This document shows positions 17,310 to 25,041 of a stretch of 36,270 bases of DNA, piece after piece. A program made the translations under genes and the position numbers. The stretch covers positions 1 through 36,270 of the forward strand of contig LOEW01000145.1 in assembly GCA_001516045.1 (NCBI GenBank). Reading direction: 5' to 3'. A model generated the notes under the pieces. It saw nothing but the letters and a program-made list of their open reading frames with translations, did not search any database and was not told where the DNA came from. Each line of letters starts with the position of its first letter. Positions within the stretch are counted from its first letter, which is position 1. The stretch comes from Desulfosporosinus sp. BRH_c37 (GTDB lineage: Bacteria > Bacillota > Desulfitobacteriia > Desulfitobacteriales > Desulfitobacteriaceae).

Positions 17310-18752
17310 TTAAGATTTGGTGTATCCTTTTCGATTTAGGGAAATCAGAGCTGCGAGAAGGGCGATGCACATAGAGGTAAGCATGACAGTATGGTAAGCA
17401 CCTACAAAAGCATTAGCTTGTTGGACAACTGTTGGCGCATTTAAACCCGAAAGAAGCACAGCTTCACGGCTTTCAAATAATGAAACTGAGAAAGCAATAC
17501 CGATAACCATGCCGACATTACGGACGAGGGCGTTAATTCCACCAGCCACTCCAAGTTTGGGAGGGGGCACGGAGCTCATGACACTACTATTATTGGGAGA
17601 TTGGAAAAGGCCGGCACCTAAACCCATAAGCAGAAGACCCGGGACAATTTGCCAGAAAAATGAAGTGCTGGACATTGTTGAAAGATAGAAAAGGCCTAAG
17701 GCAGTAACTAACAAGCCACTAGTGGTTAAGATAACTGGACCGATGCGGTCAGAGGCATGTCCACTGAGCGGAGCGATGATCGCCATCGTTAGAGGAAAAG
17801 CGGTCATCAGTAAACCTACTTGGGTTGGACTATAATTTAATACATGTTGAAGATAAAAGGGCATGAGTATCACATTGGCAAACATAGCGATGAAGGAGAG
17901 CAGTCCGGTAATATTTCCTATGAAAAAGGGACGGATTCGAAACAGTGTTAGGTCAATCATGGGATTAGTTACGCGAATCTCGGTATAGAAGAAGAACGCT
18001 AAACAAACTGCTCCAAGAACTAACCCTCCAAGGATTGGGTAAGAACGCCAACCCCAACTCTGACCATTGCTGATAGCAAACATAAGGCTGATCATACCAG
18101 TCGTAAAGAAGAGCGCGCCAACAAAATCGAAGGTCTCATTATTTTGTTGGGGTTTATCATGGGGAAGAATGATTCGAGCGGCAAGATAACCAAGGATCCC
18201 AATTGGCAAATTGATAAAGAAAATAGAACGCCAGTTTAAGAGTCCAACTAAAATTCCGCCGAGTGCTGGGCCAGTTAGGCTACCTAAAGCAACAACGGTC
18301 CCGGTTAAGCCTAGGGCTTTTCCTCGTTCTTTAGGCGGAAAGTTGGCGATAATAATCGCAGCACTATTCGCAAACAGCATAGAAGCACCAATGGCTTGGA
18401 GAATACGCATTCCAATCAGAAACCAAATATTTGTAGCTGATCCACACAAAATAGAACCGAGGGTAAAGACTAGAAATCCAATTGAGTAAATTCGCCGGCG
18501 TCCTAATAGATCAGCAATTCGCCCGAAAACAGGAAGCAAACTGGATATAGTCAATAAATATGCGGTGACGACCCATTGTAAGGTTGAAAGATCAGTATGT
18601 AATTTTCCAGAAATGGTGGGAAGGGCAACATTGACAATACTGCTATCTAAGGTTGCCATGAACGTGCCAATCGAAACGGTTGCTAAGATAAACCAGCGGT
18701 ATCGGGGTGAGCTTTTTAGACTTAAGACAACATTATTGCCGACTTGATTCAC
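17310..18752 (-). CDS. MFS drug/solute exporter, DHA2 (EmrB/QacA) family
   Basis: GTG start at 18752-18750, with AAGGAG 11 bases upstream. The product has 480 residues and about 14 predicted membrane helices. Hallmarks are the TM1 motif LDSSIVNVALPTI (35-47, D36 included), the loop 2-3 motif A GRIADLLGRRRIY (77-89) and the antiporter-type motif C region ALGSLTGPALGGILVG. These place it in the proton-driven DHA2 subfamily, which exports drugs, dyes or organic solutes. The sequence does not tell the substrate. It is a single gene with its own promoter and is bounded on both sides by hairpin terminators. No adjacent TetR or MarR regulator is present, which is unusual for an inducible efflux pump. 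Confidence 0.93.
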   Translation of the reverse strand: MNQVGNNVVLSLKSSPRYRWFILATVSIGTFMATLDSSIVNVALPTISGKLHTDLSTLQWVVTAYLLTISSLLPVFGRIADLLGRRRIYSIGFLVFTLGSILCGSATNIWFLIGMRILQAIGASMLFANSAAIIIANFPPKERGKALGLTGTVVALGSLTGPALGGILVGLLNWRSIFFINLPIGILGYLAARIILPHDKPQQNNETFDFVGALFFTTGMISLMFAISNGQSWGWRSYPILGGLVLGAVCLAFFFYTEIRVTNPMIDLTLFRIRPFFIGNITGLLSFIAMFANVILMPFYLQHVLNYSPTQVGLLMTAFPLTMAIIAPLSGHASDRIGPVILTTSGLLVTALGLFYLSTMSSTSFFWQIVPGLLLMGLGAGLFQSPNNSSVMSSVPPPKLGVAGGINALVRNVGMVIGIAFSVSLFESREAVLLSGLNAPTVVQQANAFVGAYHTVMLTSMCIALLAALISLNRKGYTKS

Positions 18753-18792
18753 TGAGTTTCAGTCTCCTTCCGTTTTACTAAGAACCGAAGTA

Positions 18793-18821
18793 ATTATATC
18801 ACAGAGAAAAGCGCGAAACAA
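18793..18821 (-). promoter_or_regulatory. sigma-A promoter of the MFS gene
   Basis: The minus strand reads TTGTTT (18821-18816), a 17-bp spacer and a perfect TATAAT (18798-18793), 40 bases upstream of the GTG start. Confidence 0.7.
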
Positions 18822-18916
18822 AACTTGCTTATTTTAAAATGATGGGTACGCTATCCCAAATTCGAGGATAATTCAACCTACGAAATGGTGAATAATCCTC
18901 AAATTTTGATAAGTAC

Positions 18917-18964
18917 AAAAGGGGATGTAACAAACTGGAAAACAAGTTTGTTACATCCCCTTTT
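18917..18964. terminator. 19-bp perfect hairpin terminator after the AbrB-RelE gene
   Basis: Bases 18917-18935 (AAAAGGGGATGTAACAAAC) pair without mismatch with 18946-18964 around a 10-base loop. The stem ends in A/T runs, so it can act in both directions. It separates the AbrB-RelE gene (ending at 18984) from the MFS promoter. Confidence 0.85.
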
Positions 18965-18983
18965 CAAGGTAAGTTAGCTATGC

Positions 18984-19646
18984 TCATGCTATACACTTCA
19001 AGCGTTCGTATAGTACTTCACGCGCTCCTACGGTTAAAACGACTATTAGATTTTCCGGGGCAAAGACTGTGTAAACTACCCGATATTCCTTACATCCACA
19101 ACGGAAAGAAACCCGGTAGGTCTCGTAATAAGGCCCTTTAAGGCGCTTAAACGCCGAAGGATCTTGTTCTAAGCTTTTGAAGACCGCTGGAATCTCTCTT
19201 AGTTCTTCTTCCCGAAGAACAACCAAATCATGGATACTACGGGTGGTTAACATAACATCGTATATCCCTTTTGAGGTCTTATTAATACTCTGGGAGGCAA
19301 GAGCTTGAGTTTCCCACCACTTCATAGATTGACCATTTTTGTGTGCTCTGTGGGCTTCTTCTGATAGGCGATCAAGTACGGTACTTAGTTTTAATTTACA
19401 CTTTAAAAGCTTGGTTTTTAAACAATCTCCAGTACACCCATCAGCAAGCAAATCGCCGATAATCAAATCCTCAAAGAAATCTGAAAGTGGCCGAACAGAG
19501 CGCTCTGCTGTTCGTACAAAAACTTTGCCTTCTGAATCGACACATAGATCTAACGTATCCTCCGCAACCAGTCCAAAGAGCTTGCGTAAGTCTAAGGGTA
19601 AAACGATTTCTCCTTTTGCACCAACCTTCACTCGATAAGTCTCCAT
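18984..19646 (-). CDS. AbrB/SpoVT-type domain fused to a RelE/ParE-like toxin domain
   Basis: The ATG at 19646 lies 7 bases after AAGGGGG. The 220 residues show two parts. Residues 1-47 are a swapped-hairpin AbrB/MazE DNA-binding domain (VKVGAKGEIVLPLDLRKLFG). They continue into the FFEDLIIGDLLADGCTGDCL helix that normally follows AbrB domains in Clostridia (about 57-76). Residues 150-218 look like a RelE/ParE fold: a helix with FKSLEQDPSAFKRLKG, then strands YRVSFRCGCKEYRVVYTV and IVVLTVGAREVLYERL. In two-gene systems these parts are separate antitoxin and toxin; here they form one chain. The joining region (80-150) is helical and Cys-containing. The protein may be an autorepressing, self-neutralised toxin or a domesticated regulator. 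RelE-type activity is not proven. Confidence 0.75.
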   Translation of the reverse strand: METYRVKVGAKGEIVLPLDLRKLFGLVAEDTLDLCVDSEGKVFVRTAERSVRPLSDFFEDLIIGDLLADGCTGDCLKTKLLKCKLKLSTVLDRLSEEAHRAHKNGQSMKWWETQALASQSINKTSKGIYDVMLTTRSIHDLVVLREEELREIPAVFKSLEQDPSAFKRLKGPYYETYRVSFRCGCKEYRVVYTVFAPENLIVVLTVGAREVLYERLKCIA

Positions 19647-19743
19647 AATTATTCCCCCTTAATAATACTTTGTGTGCAAGGCATTCAGGATTAGTTGCCC
19701 TAAAGTTAGTTGTATAAAAGATTATAAATTTGTCATTTCATCA

Positions 19744-19772
19744 TTGACAAAATATTTTGATAATTCTATTAT
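19744..19772 (+). promoter_or_regulatory. sigma-A-type promoter upstream of the small spore-surface-like gene
   Basis: Perfect TTGACA at 19744-19749, 17 bp, then TATTAT at 19767-19772. The implied leader to the start at 19903 is about 120 bases. No gene is seen in 19647-19902. Confidence 0.6.
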
Positions 19773-19902
19773 ATTCAGTTTAATGAAAAAAATCTAGCTT
19801 AAAACTACCTAGACCATAAATATTTTTAGGTTGAATGTTTAGGCTTGGAATGTTATTTCTTAGGACTGATCATACTAAATGAAGAAGGAGGGATGTTAAT
19901 TT

Positions 19903-20070
19903 ATGAGTGAACAAAATACTAACGAACGCCCTATTCTTAGACCTATCGAACAACATACAACCGCGGCTTGGGCAAATATCGAGAAATTGAAGGAAATATC
20001 TAATGTAGCTATCCCCAGCGAACTTGAAGTGTGGAACGCTAAAGAATGGGTTGACTCAAATCAAAAATAG
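19903..20070 (+). CDS. small protein, DUF3787-like (spore-surface-protein family)
   Basis: ATG 19903, with AAGGAGGG 9 bases upstream; 55 residues. The sequence contains HTTAAWANIEKLKEISNV, then AIPSELEVWNAKEWVDSNQK. This is the conserved pattern of a short clostridial family (A-A-W then I-P-S-E, ending A-K-E-W-V-D) that I recall as DUF3787 or CDIF630_02480-type spore surface proteins. That attribution is from memory of the motif, not a search. The function is unknown. An 18-bp palindrome (GGCACGATGC and its complement, 20097-20114) lies 26 bases after the stop and may protect or terminate the transcript. Confidence 0.75.
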   Translation: MSEQNTNERPILRPIEQHTTAAWANIEKLKEISNVAIPSELEVWNAKEWVDSNQK

Positions 20071-20162
20071 TAAACCAATTAATCACACCTTTGGGGGGCA
20101 CGATGCATCGTGCCTCTCCTATAGTGGGTACGTATACAAAATTTCAGATATCCACATACAGT

Positions 20163-20197
20163 AAAAGGACCGAGGCTACAGCTAGCCCCAGTCCTTT
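20163..20197 (-). terminator. terminator of the PFOR gene
   Basis: The minus strand reads AAAGGAC, a near-paired middle with GGCTA/TAGCC, and GTCCTTT with one further T. The stem is long with two interruptions and lies 16 bases after the PFOR stop. Confidence 0.7.
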
Positions 20198-20213
20198 CAC
20201 TGTTTCGTGATTC

Positions 20214-23200
20214 TTAATACTGCATTTCAGTTAAGCGTTTGTAGCTTTGATACCGTTCTACGGCATGGTGTTCAGCTACCTTAAATAGTTCATCAGCAAT
20301 GTCAGGGAAACTAGAAGTTAATTGGGCGTAACGGACTTCGCCTTGGATGAAGTCCTGAAATGAACCGGAAGGTTCTTTAGAGTCTAAAATGAAAGGATTC
20401 TTTCCTTCTTCTTTGAGCAGGGGGTTATAGCGGTAGAGATGCCAATATCCGGCATCAACTGCTTTCTTTGCTTCCGCAATTGAAGTGCCCATTCCCCTCT
20501 TAATCCCATGGTTAATGCAAGGAGAGTAGGCAATGACTATAGAGGGTCCTTTATAATTTTCAGCTTCCGTAAGGGCTTTGATCGTTTGATTCATATTAGC
20601 TCCCATAGCAATCTGAGCTACATAGATATAGCCATAAGACATTGCAATCATGCCAAGGTCCTTCTTGCGAATTTTTTTACCCGCTGCCGCAAATTTGGCA
20701 ACGGCCGCAGTGGGGGTAGATTTAGAGGACTGACCACCCGTATTGGAATAGACTTCTGTATCTAGGACTAGGATATTAATGTCTGCTCCGGAGGCCAAGA
20801 CATGGTCTAATCCTCCATAGCCGATATCATATGCCCAGCCATCCCCTCCGATCATCCATTGGGACCGTTTAATAAAGTAATCTTTTTTAGTCAAGATTGC
20901 ATGGACTAGTGCTTGGTCTGACTCTGGAACAGATAATAGAGCAGCTAAAACTTTAGCCGTTGCAGCCTTTGAGGCTTCCCCATCATCTTTTCCTGCTAAC
21001 CATTCGCGGATGGCTTCCTTAAGGCTTTCGGGAAGGGGGCTCTCTAAAGATTGTTTAACGAGAATTGCTAAATTATCTCGAAGTTGTTTAACGCCAAGCT
21101 GCATTCCATATCCGTATTCGGCGTTATCTTCAAAAAGCGAATTAGCCCAGGCAGGGCCCTTTCCCTTCGTATTTGTATTATAAGGGACTGAAGGAGCGCT
21201 TGCTCCGTAAATGGAAGAACAACCAGTAGCGTTGGCAATCATCATACGGTCGCCGAATAATTGAGTAATAAGCTTGATGTACGGTGTTTCTCCACACCCT
21301 GGGCAAGCTCCGCTGAATTCAAAGAGCGGTCGCAGAAACTGACTGCCTTTAACCGTTTTTGGATCCATAAGGCCGTTCTTCTCAGTAACGCCGAAGGCAA
21401 AGTACCAGTTATCCGATTGGGCATCGATTTGAGGTGCAGCCGGCTGCATGATTATGGCTTTTCCCGGCGCAGGGCAGATATCTGCACAGTTTCCACATCC
21501 TGTACAATCTAACGGATCGACTTGGATGCGATAGTGAAGGTTTTGTAACCCACTACCGAGTGGTTTCTTCGTCTCGAAACTAGCAGGGGCCTTGGCTTTC
21601 TCCTCAGCACTTAACAAGAATGGCCGAATGGTGGCGTGCGGACAAATATAGGAACACTGGTTACATTGGATACACTTATCAATTTGCCACTCAGGGATCA
21701 TGACAGCTATCCTGCGTTTTTCATAAGTGGTTGTACCCACTGGAAAGGTGCCATCCTCCATTCCCACAAAAGTACTGACGGGAAGATCGTCCCCTTCGTT
21801 GCGAGCCATGGGACGTTGAATGTTCTTAATAAATGCCGGTTCGTCAACCGTCGGGGTATCCGTTGATTCTGCATTGGCCCAGGATTCTGGGATACTAACC
21901 TTTTGCAAGGATTCTATGCCGCGATCCACTGCGGCAAAATTCATGTCCACAATCTTCTGACCTTTACTGCCGTAAATTTTGGCGATGGATTCCTTTAAGA
22001 ACTTTACGGCGTCTTCGACTGGAATAATATTAGCCAGCTTAAAGAAAGCAGCCTGCATGATCATATTGATCCTCCCGCCAAGACCAATTTCAGAGGCAAT
22101 CTTAACTGCATCAATTATATAAAAATTGATATTGCTCTTGGCGATATTGCGTCGAAGCGAGGCTGGGAGTTCTCTATCTAATTCTTCAGGTTTCCATGGG
22201 CAATTCAAAACGAACGCCCCATTAGGCTTGAGCCCTTTTAATAGATCGTAGCTATAAATGAAAGATTTGTTATGGCAGGCAATGTAGTCCGCAAGATATA
22301 CCAAGTAAGTAGATTTTATCGGCTGCTTGCCAAAACGTAAGTGAGAAATTGTTGTACCACCGGATTTTTTACTGTCATAAGAAAAATAACCTTGGGCATA
22401 AAGGGGTGTCTGATCGCCGATAATCTTAATAGCAGATTTGTTCGCTCCGACTGTCCCGTCAGAACCCAAGCCATAAAACTTACAACTGATGGTTCCTTGG
22501 GGAGTTGTTTCAACAAGATCTACTTCAGGAAGAGAGGTGTACGAAACATCATCCGAGATTCCGATGGTAAATCCATCTTTGGGATTGGTCTGCATGAGAT
22601 TATCATAGACCGCAATGATCTGAGCGGGGCGGGTATCCTTAGAACCGAGACCGTAACGTCCTCCAATTATTAGCGGCTTGAGGTCGCTATTGTAAAATAG
22701 ATGAACGACATCAAGACATAAGGGTTCAGCAAGCGATCCTGGCTCTTTGGTGCGATCGAGCACGGCAATTTTCTTGACAGTTTTGGGGAGGACGTTTAAG
22801 AAGTATTTTTCCGAGAATGGTCGGTAAAGGTGAACTTTAATCAGGCCAACCTTTTCCCCTTTGGCCATGAGGTGGTCAAGAGTCTCCTCGATCGTCTCAC
22901 AGACAGAGCCCATGGCGACGATAACATATTCCGCATCTGGGGACCCGTAATAATCAAAGGGATGATACTCTCTACCCGTAATTTGTTTAATTTGCTGCAT
23001 ATAGTTTTCAACAATATCCGGTACTGCCTCATAAAAAGGGTTAGCTGCTTCTCGACCTTGAAAATAAATGTCAGGGTTTTGGGCAGTCCCTCGGACAACT
23101 GGGTGTTCTGGAGTTAGAGCGTGATCACGAAATGTTTGGATGGCTTGCCAATCGACAAGCTTGGCAATGTCTTGTTCATTGATCACTTCGATCTTTTGAA

Positions 23201-23738
23201 TTTCATGTGAGGTTCGGAATCCATCAAAAAAGTGCAGAAAAGGAACTCGGGACCTAATCGTACAGAGATGGGCTGTGTAAGCTAAATCATGAGCTTCTTG
23301 AACACTTGAAGAAGCCAGTAAGGCAAAACCGGTTTGCCGACAAGCCATAACATCTTGGTGGTCGCCGAAGATAGACAAAGCGTGCGTAGCAATAGCACGA
23401 GCAGAAACATGAAACACTGTTGGCAACAGTTCCCCGACTAATTTGTACATCTCGGGGATCATTAAGAGAAGACCCTGAGAAGCAGTATAAGTGGTAGAGA
23501 GTGCCCCTGCTTGCAAAGAACCGTGCAAGGCTCCTGCGGCACCTGCTTCAGACTGCAGTTCGGACACTGTTACAGGTTGACCAAATATATTCTTTCTACC
23601 ATGTGCAGACCATTCATCAACGCCTTCGGCCATTGGAGTAGACGGGGTAATCGGAAAGATCGCGGCCACTTCAGTTAAGGCGTACGAAGCCATTGCGGCG
23701 GCTTGATTTCCATCCATGGTTTTCATAACTTTAGCCAC
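20214..23738 (-). CDS. nifJ: pyruvate:ferredoxin (flavodoxin) oxidoreductase, single-chain
   Basis: GTG start at 23738-23736 after AAGGAGGACTG; 1174 residues, the usual length of the fused PFOR. In order: domain I with EVAAIFPITPSTPMAE near the N-terminus, domains II-III, and a 2[4Fe-4S] ferredoxin-like domain with CIQCNQCSYIC (C689-C699) and CTGCGNCADIC (C745-C755). The TPP-binding domain with GACPGCGETPY and GGDGWAYDIGYGGLDH follows. Cys residues for the proximal cluster are in GACPGCGE and NATGCSS. It oxidises pyruvate to acetyl-CoA and CO2 and reduces ferredoxin, or runs in reverse for CO2 fixation. In a sulfate reducer it feeds low-potential electrons. The gene is monocistronic, with a terminator after the stop. 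Confidence 0.97.
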   Translation of the reverse strand: MAKVMKTMDGNQAAAMASYALTEVAAIFPITPSTPMAEGVDEWSAHGRKNIFGQPVTVSELQSEAGAAGALHGSLQAGALSTTYTASQGLLLMIPEMYKLVGELLPTVFHVSARAIATHALSIFGDHQDVMACRQTGFALLASSSVQEAHDLAYTAHLCTIRSRVPFLHFFDGFRTSHEIQKIEVINEQDIAKLVDWQAIQTFRDHALTPEHPVVRGTAQNPDIYFQGREAANPFYEAVPDIVENYMQQIKQITGREYHPFDYYGSPDAEYVIVAMGSVCETIEETLDHLMAKGEKVGLIKVHLYRPFSEKYFLNVLPKTVKKIAVLDRTKEPGSLAEPLCLDVVHLFYNSDLKPLIIGGRYGLGSKDTRPAQIIAVYDNLMQTNPKDGFTIGISDDVSYTSLPEVDLVETTPQGTISCKFYGLGSDGTVGANKSAIKIIGDQTPLYAQGYFSYDSKKSGGTTISHLRFGKQPIKSTYLVYLADYIACHNKSFIYSYDLLKGLKPNGAFVLNCPWKPEELDRELPASLRRNIAKSNINFYIIDAVKIASEIGLGGRINMIMQAAFFKLANIIPVEDAVKFLKESIAKIYGSKGQKIVDMNFAAVDRGIESLQKVSIPESWANAESTDTPTVDEPAFIKNIQRPMARNEGDDLPVSTFVGMEDGTFPVGTTTYEKRRIAVMIPEWQIDKCIQCNQCSYICPHATIRPFLLSAEEKAKAPASFETKKPLGSGLQNLHYRIQVDPLDCTGCGNCADICPAPGKAIIMQPAAPQIDAQSDNWYFAFGVTEKNGLMDPKTVKGSQFLRPLFEFSGACPGCGETPYIKLITQLFGDRMMIANATGCSSIYGASAPSVPYNTNTKGKGPAWANSLFEDNAEYGYGMQLGVKQLRDNLAILVKQSLESPLPESLKEAIREWLAGKDDGEASKAATAKVLAALLSVPESDQALVHAILTKKDYFIKRSQWMIGGDGWAYDIGYGGLDHVLASGADINILVLDTEVYSNTGGQSSKSTPTAAVAKFAAAGKKIRKKDLGMIAMSYGYIYVAQIAMGANMNQTIKALTEAENYKGPSIVIAYSPCINHGIKRGMGTSIAEAKKAVDAGYWHLYRYNPLLKEEGKNPFILDSKEPSGSFQDFIQGEVRYAQLTSSFPDIADELFKVAEHHAVERYQSYKRLTEMQY

Positions 23739-23878
23739 GGGGACAGTCCTCCTTCATTTATGGTTTGTATTTTGCTCAGCTTTAACCTATTATTTTATTA
23801 TTGAAAGAATCTCATTCATCAAAAGGTTTTCATCAGGTAACCTAGTTAAGAGCGCTAAGGTTTATGGAGGGACAAGCT

Positions 23879-24511
23879 GTGAGTAAAAAAAATTACTACG
23901 TAGTTAAAGTAGGGTCTAAGGTAGGGATTTTTAACAACTGGCAAGAATGTCTGGCATCTGTCAAGGGGTACAAAGGGGCGGTGTATAAAGGGTTTGAAAC
24001 GAAAGTTGAAGCCCTTGAGTGGCTTAATGGTAGTGTTAAAGTTTCTACCGATCCTAGCGGAAGTACCAAGGTAAGTGGACAGCTTGATTCTCTAGGACAG
24101 GTTGACTATGAAGTCTATACTGATGGAAGCTTCAGCAAGGGCAAGTATTCCTATGGATATGCTTTTATCAAGGATGGCGAGGTTGTTTTTGAAGGTAATG
24201 GTGTCGGGGAGGACCTGGAAGCCGCAAGTATGAGAAATGTGGCTGGAGAAATAGCGGCTGTAGTACATGCTGTGGAAAAAGCTAAAACGCTTAATGCCCG
24301 TATCCTGATTTATCACGACTATTCCGGAATTTCTCATTGGGTTACCGGGGATTGGCAAGCGAAAAATAAGTTTACTCAAGCCTACGTTGCGTTTATGAGA
24401 TCACATCATGGGCTCTACGAATTTAGAAAAGTAGCCGGTCACTCCGGAGATCGATTTAACGACTACGTAGACCGGCTGGCCAAAGCGGCTCTGGGAATAA
24501 GCACGAAGTAA
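23879..24511 (+). CDS. ribonuclease H with N-terminal viroplasmin domain
   Basis: The GTG at 23879 is chosen because GGAGGG (23866-23871) lies 7 bases before it. ATG 23864, inside that site, is an in-frame alternative. There are 210 residues. The first 45 (KNYYVVKVGSKVGIFNNWQE ... YKGFETKVEALEWL) are the caulimovirus viroplasmin/RNH1 N-terminal RNA-DNA hybrid-binding domain. Residues from about 75 form the RNase H fold, with catalytic D82 (YTDGSF), a Glu in NVAGEIAA, an Asp in YHDYSG and an Asp in NDYVDRLAK. It cleaves the RNA of RNA/DNA hybrids. Its stop ends exactly one base before the stop of the converging DsrE-like gene, with no intergenic terminator. Confidence 0.92.
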   Translation: MSKKNYYVVKVGSKVGIFNNWQECLASVKGYKGAVYKGFETKVEALEWLNGSVKVSTDPSGSTKVSGQLDSLGQVDYEVYTDGSFSKGKYSYGYAFIKDGEVVFEGNGVGEDLEAASMRNVAGEIAAVVHAVEKAKTLNARILIYHDYSGISHWVTGDWQAKNKFTQAYVAFMRSHHGLYEFRKVAGHSGDRFNDYVDRLAKAALGISTK

Positions 24512-24988
24512 CTAAATGAAGAGTTGAAGGTCAGAAGCCAGGGCGTCGCTTAAGTATTCTTTGGCAGTGATGATTTCAACTTCCGGTAACAGTTCGTCTT
24601 CTTTAAAGCCCATTACATCAACCGATAATTTACACCCATAAAATTTAACTCCTTTCTTCTTCGCTCCATTGAGAAAGTCTGTTAGAGAGGGGGTTTTGTC
24701 CTCTTCCATCATCTCTAGTAGCATGTGTTTTCCGAGTCCGGCCATGTTCATTTTGGAGAGGGGCAATTCCTCAGGTCCCTTGGGAGTAACCATCCCGAAC
24801 ATTTTTTCGTAGAGACTTTTATCCTCGGACGTCCCCTTATCAGGGTCACGAACTAGAAATAACCCCCAAAACGCAAAGAACATGGTAACATCGACCTCCA
24901 ACTCCCGAGCAGAGTTGGCAAGTACCAGTGCGGCTAAAGCTTTATCATATTCTCCGCTAAACATGAGGATGTTCATTCTTTTATTCAA
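24512..24988 (-). CDS. DsrE/DsrF-like sulfur-transfer family protein
   Basis: The TTG at 24988 lies 6 bases after AAGGGGTG; ATG at codon 5 is less well spaced. The 158 residues start with the DsrE/F beta-alpha pattern (MNILMFSGEYDKALAALVLA). A typical FFAFWGLFLVRD strand-turn (37-48) and a central lid rich in Met and Lys follow, then KFYGCKLSVDVMGF with C119. That is the position of the sulfur-carrying Cys in DsrE, TusD and related DrsH-like proteins. It probably carries a persulfide or regulates sulfur flow. It is encoded 53 bp downstream of a cysteine-desulfurase-like gene on the same strand, so a donor-acceptor pair is likely. It is a distant relative of the dsrEFH products, not an assignment to them. 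Confidence 0.82.
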   Translation of the reverse strand: MNKRMNILMFSGEYDKALAALVLANSARELEVDVTMFFAFWGLFLVRDPDKGTSEDKSLYEKMFGMVTPKGPEELPLSKMNMAGLGKHMLLEMMEEDKTPSLTDFLNGAKKKGVKFYGCKLSVDVMGFKEDELLPEVEIITAKEYLSDALASDLQLFI

Positions 24989-25041
24989 TTAACGCACCCC
25001 TTCAATGTTTCATACAAACCTATTATAAGTAGAAATAGGAA

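Noticed and set aside
19861..19890. Sporulation sigma (E or K) promoter CATACTAAAT just upstream of the spore-surface-like gene
   Set aside because: The -10 fit is partial and no matching -35 is convincing. The implied start would fall on the ribosome binding site.
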